From Lytechinus variegatus (lineage: Eukaryota; Echinodermata; Echinoidea; Temnopleuroida; Toxopneustidae), in the NCBI RefSeq assembly GCF_018143015.1, contig NC_054746.1, forward strand, positions 37,294,830 to 37,358,829: DNA of 64,000 nt, in the 5' to 3' direction. Made by a program: the position numbers and the translations under genes. The number at the start of each line of letters is the position of its first letter. Positions within the stretch are counted from its first letter, which is position 1. Below are positions 57,469-64,000 of the stretch, piece by piece. A model generated the notes under the pieces. It worked only from the letters and a program-made list of their open reading frames with translations. It was not told the origin of the DNA and did not search any database.

Positions 57469-60400
57469 CTACAGTGCAGGTGACAGCTCGTTCTGTAATA
57501 CAAACAAAATCAATGTTATCTAAAAGAATCCACTATGAGTGCATCTTTTCATTCATAAAATCACTGTTAATTTATTTTTTAACATTCCATACAGTAATTA
57601 ATTAATCCCTTCTTAAGAACACACAGTTGCTAACAATGATGTTTCATGAAAATTCTTAACATTTCGGTCGGGGGGGGGGGGGTACTCTTCATCAAAGCAA
57701 ATCAAGATGGTAAGCTACAAATCTAATATATAAGAAGTATTGAAATACACAAGACAAGATCAGTATAAAAACGCTGTTGGTTTTACATCAAGGTCCTGAA
57801 AAGGTTAAGAGGCTACATAAAAAATCAAAACTGATAGAAGAATATGACTGCTGCATATAACATGTATAATAAGCAAGACAAAAGAAGAATGACACTGACA
57901 ACTCATATTTAGAATAGCAGATTATAATTTACAAAAATAAAGAAAATACTGCATAGACCCGAGGTTCGAATATTGGGGAACTGTTTTTTTTTTAATCTGT
58001 CAGCTCTGACAAGTTATTTTCATAAAACAAAGAAAGTTGTTATAATGTTGATGATGCGCCTCTCTGTCCTATACGAATCAAAACCCCAAACAATTATTAT
58101 TCAAAGACATAATATTAAATTTAGGCAAATGTTATTCTCAATGAAACCCGTAAAGTTTTGCTAATGCAGCATGTTGGCATAAAAAAGAATGGAGGAAAAG
58201 TTTAATTCTTTGGTCCATTCGAATCAAATAAATTACTGACATGAATACTTTGTCTCTACCCCATATAGGCTGAATCACATAGTTAACTTGATAGGTTAAT
58301 CTATAACAAAAGGAAAGTGTGAATAGAAGTTATGTCAAATATTATAATCATTCTCCTGTCCTCTTCCTCTGCTGAATAAGAACCATGATCATAAACATGA
58401 TAAACTAGTAATGTAAAAATATGAAACTTACCTTGACACAACTGCCCTGGAACGTGATAGAAAAATGAAAGGGTTTAAGGTATTATTAGCTAATCATTCA
58501 TTCACGGCAGTGTGCCCTGAATATTATCTCATGTTCTGGCCTCCCATGCAGGATTTAAAGCAATTATTGTACTCAAGATTCTCCTTATAAATAATTCGTT
58601 ATTCAAATTACTGTGTGCCATTAATAATTATTCTAATAATTATTGTCCCTTCAGATTTCATAATCTTTTCGAGATCCAATTGTATTGATTGTTTATGCAT
58701 TTCCATATACACTTACATTTGTAAAGGGAACAATAATATAAATGAAGAATAAGAACAGATAACATGAATACGTGTGTTCAGAATACATAGTGAAATGACA
58801 TTCGTGAACTTTATCACCTGCCAAGATCAAGGAGATAATAGTGCAATAAGTCAATTTGTAGAGGGTGCTATTCACATTAGGAACATAATCAACGTCGATG
58901 CATTTGCCCTCACAACAATGTAGGATAATTACTATCTCTCTTGTTATAACAGATGCATTTTCATATTGCTCTAATGCTAGCTATCAATTCAGTGTTGTGA
59001 TAAGTCTAAATATTTGAGGGGCACAACTTGGCGAATAGGCCCAAATTTCTCAAAATCGTGAGAGAACAAAAAATTTCACCCTTTCTCTTCATTTTCTTTC
59101 CTTCTCCCCTTTATCTTTTTCTTGGTGTTTCTTAACCATTTACTGTTGGGGGGGGGGGGGGGGTCAAGTGCCTCCCCAAGCTCATATGCCAGTATGATCC
59201 CCCCCCAAAAAAAAATACAAAATAGCTTTAGGTGGGTGATCATAGTCTCATTATCATGGTTATGCAGACGATGCTGAAACTGTTGACTGGGGTAAAAAAA
59301 TAAAAATCGGATGTGACTATGAAACTTCTTTAAAAATAAAAGAGATTGGTCTGTACTTGTTTCCATGATTGACAAAACCTGATCTTCAATACGATCCATT
59401 GGATCAAGAAAAATATTTTTTGGGTCTTTAAAGAATGGGGGGGGGGGATGTGCTACTGACCATAATGATAATATTCGAACGAGTCGTTTCTGATGAAATG
59501 AAGGCAATACTTACTTCAAGACAGAAGCTGCAAATTAGAATTAAAAACAGAAACAAAGAGGATAAGCTTTTCAATTCAGATAAAATCAAATTAAGGATAA
59601 GGAACAATCGCGATATTTAAATGCCCATCATTATTCCCATCTACTCGCAAACGTCAAAATACAAGTATCACCAAAGTTTTTGGTATCATTATCTTTTTTT
59701 TCTAGTTTGGTATGTTAATCAGAACTGATATTTGAATATAAAGATTGCATACATTATACAAATGACAAGAAATTAAGAAATAAAATATTCACCCTTTCTT
59801 CATTCTGCAGTCACCCTGTAATGAGAAGGGAAAAAATAGTTAAGAGAAGAACAGCTAATACAATATATAGGACATAGCGTGACTAAATACTTAAATTACT
59901 AGCAAATTATTTTTTCAAGCAAATTAAGATAGATATAAATATCATAAATGAATTTTAGACAATAATGTCGTGAAAATCAATTTAGAAAATTATGAAAATA
60001 CATAGCGCTATACTAAACAAGAAACAAACATCAAGAAGACATATAAATTATCTAAAATATGTCTTAAACTTATCAGTTGATAAAAATAATCTAGAGGCTA
60101 ATTTTGCGTTTAGACATGCTAGACTCTCTGAGAAAAAATACGGATTACTCATCATACATTTAAAGGCGTCTGTATAAAATGAATACTTGATAATGATTTA
60201 ATACATTGTGATTGGAATCAACAATAATTAGTCTTTCCATCTGCGCTTTCTTATACTCACATTTGGACATTGCCTGCATTTGAGATGAAGAAACAAAACA
60301 AAACAATTTATTTATTTTCTTAGAAATTATATATAAATATCAGGGATTTACTTTTTACTAAAAATGAAATTCACTTTCATAATGGCATGAGTGCAAACAT

Positions 60401-63202
60401 GAAAATTATCTCCGCAGCTCAAAAATGGAGGAAATAATTATTGGTATGAAGAAAATCATGGGTTTGAAAAGTAATATGGTAATAATGAAGGAAGACAAAG
60501 GTGAAGTGTGAGATGATTAGAAGGGCGAGCAAGTGACGAGAGATACAAGAAAAAACGGAATGTATAGTCGTAATACCTACAAGCATAAACGAGAAAACAA
60601 AGTGAGTGAATCCATAGGAGAGGGGAAGGAAGAAAGAGAGAGTGTGTGTGTGTGTATGTGTGTGTGAGAGGGGGAGGGGGAGACGAGAGGGGTAGGTAGG
60701 GGAGGAAAAGGGAAGTGTAGCAAATCATATCCTTTTTAAAATTTCAAATTATTAATCATAACGAAATCCACAATTAAAGCAAAATATATGCCTCTTTTAA
60801 AGAAATTGACGACTATGATCATGACGAAGATAATTCATTTTTTGATTAATTGATAATAATAAAATATCTTTATACATATATGACAGGGCCACATTTCAAA
60901 ACCAATCCTTACCCAGTAGCTAGCATCCTCAGCATCTGAATATTATCATTGTTATCACTGATGCAAACAGACGATTCAAAACCAGAGAGTAACATCTTGT
61001 AATCAGTCATAAAGGCATTCAACTTGGTAGTTACAGCTTGGAGAGTACCTTTATGGTAAAAAAAGTTTCTTCTGTCACAAAATGTCTTTACTATAGCCTT
61101 TCTATTTTACAAATGGTTTGATATTTTCGGCCATTTGAAAATAAAAAAGGCGTTATATACCATGAACCTAACATGAACTGAGACATAGTTATAAAGTATA
61201 GTAGTATAATAACTATCATATTGTAACCGCGGTAAATTGCCAATTCGTCTACTGCCAACTCGTCCACGCACCACATGGTCTTGTTTCATTTAATCTAATG
61301 CCATTCCGTCCATCAACATTTCGTCTAACAACCATTTGGCCCATTAATCATTTGTTCCAATTATCACTACGTCTAATCACCATTTCGTCCATGACCAGAT
61401 GGTTTAATCCATTTAATTTTCAATTTAACACTTAGATCATTTAGACCAAATGGTATATGGACTAAATGGCTATTGGACCAACTGGTTATTAGACGGAATG
61501 ACATAAGACTAAATGAAAGTAGAATATGTGGTGAGTGGACGAAATGATGGTAGACGAAATGGTAGTAGACGAGTTGGCAATTGGACGAATTGGCATTAGA
61601 CGAATCCGAAATTAACCGTAGCCCCCATGTGCAGCAAGTACGCGAGATTTTTGGTCTGGGAGGGGAGGGGCTTAGAAGACCTTTCCCATATCAGTGCTGC
61701 TGCACAATAGTCGAAATTTTAGGAAGGGGGAGGCGCACGCACCCCCTCCTTGGGGTTCGCTGCCCATTGTAGCCATTTGCGGCGGAAGCCAAAAATTTAG
61801 GGGGGTCCCCTGAAATTTGGGATGGACACAGGTAAAAAATTTGACAAGCAAAAAAAAAGGTTATCAATCAAAATTTTAGGGGGCCACCTGAATTTAGGAG
61901 GGGACGCAGGAAAATAAATTGACAGGCAAAAAAAAAAGGTTATCAACAGAAAATTTGGGGGACCGTCTCCCCCCTCCCGCCTCAAATTTAGGGGGACAGG
62001 GCCCCCGCTTCCGCCGCCTATCATTGTAGCCACTATACAGCTCTACAGTGCGTATCAAAAAAAGTTTATACTTTGAAAAAGCCCTGTGAATTAAATAATA
62101 TACAACATGTGGGTGATTTTTTCGCATACACTTGAGTAAGCACTGTCCATTTTTGTAAAGCTCGCAGAAACATGTTTGCGCAGAAATGCTCGTTGTCAAA
62201 GGGAAAGGGCGAAATCAAACATACCCTGCGAAACATTTCTCATACATTTCCCTTGCACTTTTAGTCAATTGAATAAAAACGGATACATTCAAACATTTTG
62301 TAACAATTTTTTCCACCCAAATTGAAATTTCAACACTTAGTAAGCACAACCTTTACCATTTTTATGCCAGCTGGATCTGAGGAAATAACTGAATCTGAAC
62401 AAAAGTTTATATCAGACATCTCCAGCATTTTTTTTTACTAAGGTTTTATAATTTAAAGTGAGTTACATTTCATTTTTCATTCAATATTTGTTTCTCCACA
62501 CTTTTCCCAAGCCTAAGCCATTCCATGTAAATCACAGCTCAGTGTAAAGCAAGTATCGTCTCAATGGCCTTGGTGTGTGGGGGAGGTGGGTGGGGCGCAA
62601 TGCACTCTTCGAAGTGTTATGGGCAAGGAAACAAGTTAAAAAGGTAAAAGATATCTTCTAATAAAATTTACTAGCTAAATTCCATGTGTTCTTCATGATT
62701 AGGGTCTACTTTTATTCCCATAACTATTTCAAAGTTCTGCGCAAATCATTTTTCACTAGCTTTTCAAAAGTGGTGCTCACTCAAGCGGAAATATTTTTCG
62801 ACAGTTATATCGTCATTTGCTTAAATGGAGCTGTGCCAATGTTACAATGTGAAAAATCTTCAGGATATTACAAATGTATAATTTTACAGGACTTTTTCTG
62901 AGTGTAAACTTTTTTTTGATACGCACTGTATAGTTGCTGATCTGAGTACAGAAAGTACAATGATGTGCAGTATAATAGACACACAGGGAATAAATATAAA
63001 AAACTTGTTCAAGATTTTACTATAATAATTATTTACCTTGTTGGATTTGGTCATTCGCGACAAGTTGAGAAACGAATTGAAGAGCATTGGCGATGAGGGT
63101 GGCGTTCTCCACTCGGTTGCCGATTTCGTTCTCCTTGTCCACGAGATGTTTCAGAAGATTGGTGTATTTGGGAACAGATCGAGCTCGACATGCTAACACG
63201 TT
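57469..63202 (-). CDS. partial gene, unknown probably secreted protein, with tiny 3' exons
   Basis: The gene runs off the right edge, so its 5' part is missing. Two exons are clear: A (63202-63037) and B (61048-60913). They join in phase and code about 100 residues of helix-rich sequence with one or two Cys. After B, very small candidate exons fit in phase: 60273-60261 (GQCPN), 59815-59793 (GDCRMKKG), 58446-58432 (GSCVK in one frame) and a terminal piece from 57492. The order, use and final reading frame of the small exons are unresolved; several routes stop within the 57492 exon. I do not recognise the family. Repeated Gly-x-Cys starts and the Cys content suggest an extracellular protein. 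The intron between A and B holds three transposons. Confidence 0.45.
58432..58446 (-). CDS. candidate 15-nt microexon (GSCVK)
   Basis: CACGTTCCAG lies before 58446, and TCAAG|GTAAGT follows 58432, a near-ideal donor. Entered in phase 0 it reads GSCVK. Entered after the 23-nt exon it shifts frame, unless the second AG at 58442-58443 is used. It may be an alternative to, not a follower of, the 23-nt exon. Confidence 0.3.
59793..59815 (-). CDS. candidate 23-nt microexon (GDCRMKKG)
   Basis: CTCATTACAG lies before 59815, and AAAGG|GTGAAT follows 59793. In phase after the 13-nt exon it reads GDCRMKK and leaves two bases over. Confidence 0.35.
60261..60273 (-). CDS. candidate 13-nt microexon (GQCPN)
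   Basis: AAATGCAG lies before 60273 and AAAT|GTGAGT follows 60261, a strong donor. In phase after exon B it completes a Gly codon and adds QCPN. It is tiny, so the call rests on splice sites and phase only. Confidence 0.4.
60600..60716 (+). repeat. purine tract and (GT)n microsatellite
   Basis: (GT)n at 60641-60668 is flanked by A/G-only stretches on both sides. It lies within the right-edge gene's introns. Confidence 0.8.
60913..61048 (-). CDS. exon B of the right-edge gene
   Basis: The acceptor is TACCATAAAG|G and the donor ACTGG|GTAAGG at 60912. Its 136 nt join exon A in phase 1 and leave in phase 2. They code LQAVTTKLNAFMTDYKMLLS and then SSVCISDNNDNIQMLRMLA. Confidence 0.68.
61230..61618. 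mobile_element. foldback element of iterated TTCGTC/GACGAA modules
   Basis: The left half repeats CCAATTCGTCTA, CCAACTCGTCC, CCATTCCGTCC, CCATTTCGTCC. The right half repeats the inverse (GGACGAAATG, AGACGAAATGG, AGACGAGTTGG, GGACGAATTGG). The ends CGGTAAATT and AATTAACCG also match. It is not coding and lies in the A-B intron of the right-edge gene. Confidence 0.75.
61779..62017. mobile_element. MITE with GCGGCGGAAGC ends
   Basis: GCGGCGGAAGC (61779) and GCTTCCGCCGC (62007) are perfect inverse ends. CATTGTAGCCA occurs just outside both, an 11-bp direct repeat that may be the target duplication (Mutator-like length). The interior repeats TTTGACAAGCAAAAAAAAGG and AAATTTAGGGGG. Confidence 0.7.
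62046..62928. mobile_element. Tc1/mariner-like non-autonomous element, copy 2
   Basis: CAGTGCGTATCAAAAAAAGT at the left and its inverse at the right, with TA on both sides (62044-62045, 62929-62930). Same family as 35626-36573 but inverted, and without the nested insertion. No transposase frame was seen. Confidence 0.8.
63037..63202 (-). CDS. exon A of the right-edge gene
   Basis: The acceptor is GTCGATACACAG|A and the donor CAACAAG|GTAAAT at 63036. The 166-nt frame is fully open and coding-like (KYTNLLKHLVDKENEIGNR, then ATLIANALQFVSQLVANDQ). It reads as amphipathic helices, has one Cys, and is balanced in GC unlike its flanks. The family was not recognised. Confidence 0.7.
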
Positions 63203-64000
63203 CTGTGTATCGACTTAAACATAATAAAGAGTGGGTGATTATGTTTGGTTAAAAATGAAGCACGATGGGAGTATTTTCCGATTGGTTTTGAAGTCATTTT
63301 TCATTTTGATCCGGTTAAGCCATTGACTTAAAAGGAACGAAGCAAATAATCAACATTAAACGTAATACGTATTATAGTTTGTATTTTTAGTCTCATGGAA
63401 TTGGATTACAAAACTCGAGAATGGTAAGTCGTAGTGTAGATCAAGGATACACTATGGGGGGGGGGGGGTCCAACAAAAATGTCTTCAAATGGGGAAGGGG
63501 GCATCTGTCCCTCATTCAGATCCGCGCTCGTAAACGGGGGGTTAGGTAGTGACATTTGATCACGAGAGGATTTTGTGTGTTTTAAGCTTGAAATAAATAA
63601 AATAATGCAAATTTTCGATGGATTTTGAAAAAAAAATCAATAAAAATGTGGAGGTTTGATTTGCCTGTTGTTGGGTATGTTACAGGAGGGGATGGGATAA
63701 TAATTTCTGCCCACCCCCTCTGCGTAATTCAACTTTTTTGTTGGTTCTTCTCGACTAATAACTTGTATAATTATGCAAATTCCCACCATCGATTTTTAAG
63801 CGGTTTACTCCTCTTTCCTATATCTCTCCGTCTGACACTGAACTCTTATCCAACTCTCTATCTTTCTTTATCATTCATTCTCAATGTACTTTCAGTAATG
63901 ACGGAGAAACTGCGGATGTAAACACCTGTTGTCTTTTCTGTTTATTCACTAGTTTAAAATGATCTTCACTATCTCTGCCACAGTTAAATTTCCGAGGGTC
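63203..64000. other. intron or flank of the right-edge gene
   Basis: No exon could be supported on either strand. A G run lies near 63456. The upstream exons of the right-edge gene are expected beyond the window. Confidence 0.4.

Noticed and set aside
59076-59507. 143-codon minus frame
   Set aside because: It is driven by G/C runs and low complexity, with no conserved motif.

Overview
The window is an AT-rich stretch of an animal nuclear genome. Genes are split by introns with GT/AG junctions and lie well apart. Short transposons with terminal inverted repeats, one tRNA-derived SINE and tandem-unit repeats fill much of the space between. The mix (tRNA-derived SINE, hairpin-ended repeats with units of about 160 bp, a DEG/ENaC channel and an arginase with a mitochondrial-type leader) fits a marine invertebrate deuterostome, most likely a sea urchin or another echinoderm. 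The species call is an inference. No virus-derived element was recognised.

Five genes are supported. (1) 7027-8517, minus: an intronless 496-residue, highly charged protein of unknown function. (2) 14516-17941, minus: a four-exon, 545-residue, mostly disordered protein of unknown function. (3) 21991-31992, minus: a complete nine-exon DEG/ENaC-family sodium channel subunit of 679 residues. It has the HG gating motif, both membrane segments, the GxS pore filter, a Thr/Ser/Pro-rich insert and a furin-type RRKR site. (4) 39080-50299, plus: a complete eight-exon arginase of 378 residues with all six manganese ligands. Its likely 5' UTR exon and promoter lie near 36.8-37.1 kb. (5) About 57.4-63.2 kb, minus, running off the right edge: two clear exons and a run of very small candidate exons of an unknown, probably secreted protein.

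Layout: 1-7 kb has no genes and carries two inverted-repeat elements; 7-8.5 kb gene 1; 8.5-14.5 kb no genes, one transposon; 14.5-18 kb gene 2; 18.2-21.5 kb nested transposons, a GC-rich element and a LINE tail; 22-32 kb the channel; 32.8-34.1 kb a tandem-unit repeat with six perfect DR1 nuclear-receptor half-site pairs; 34-37 kb nested DNA transposons; 37-50.3 kb arginase, whose introns hold five repeats; 50.3-57.4 kb no genes, a truncated repeat copy, a SINE and another nested transposon pair; 57.4-64 kb gene 5 with three transposons in its largest intron.

The five genes show no functional link. They read as unrelated neighbours. The most unusual content is in the repeats: two unrelated families share one architecture (5' hairpin, GC-rich leader, 145-165 bp tandem units, inverted copy of the hairpin arm at the 3' end), and several inverted-repeat elements have interiors built from iterated copies of their own terminal motif.
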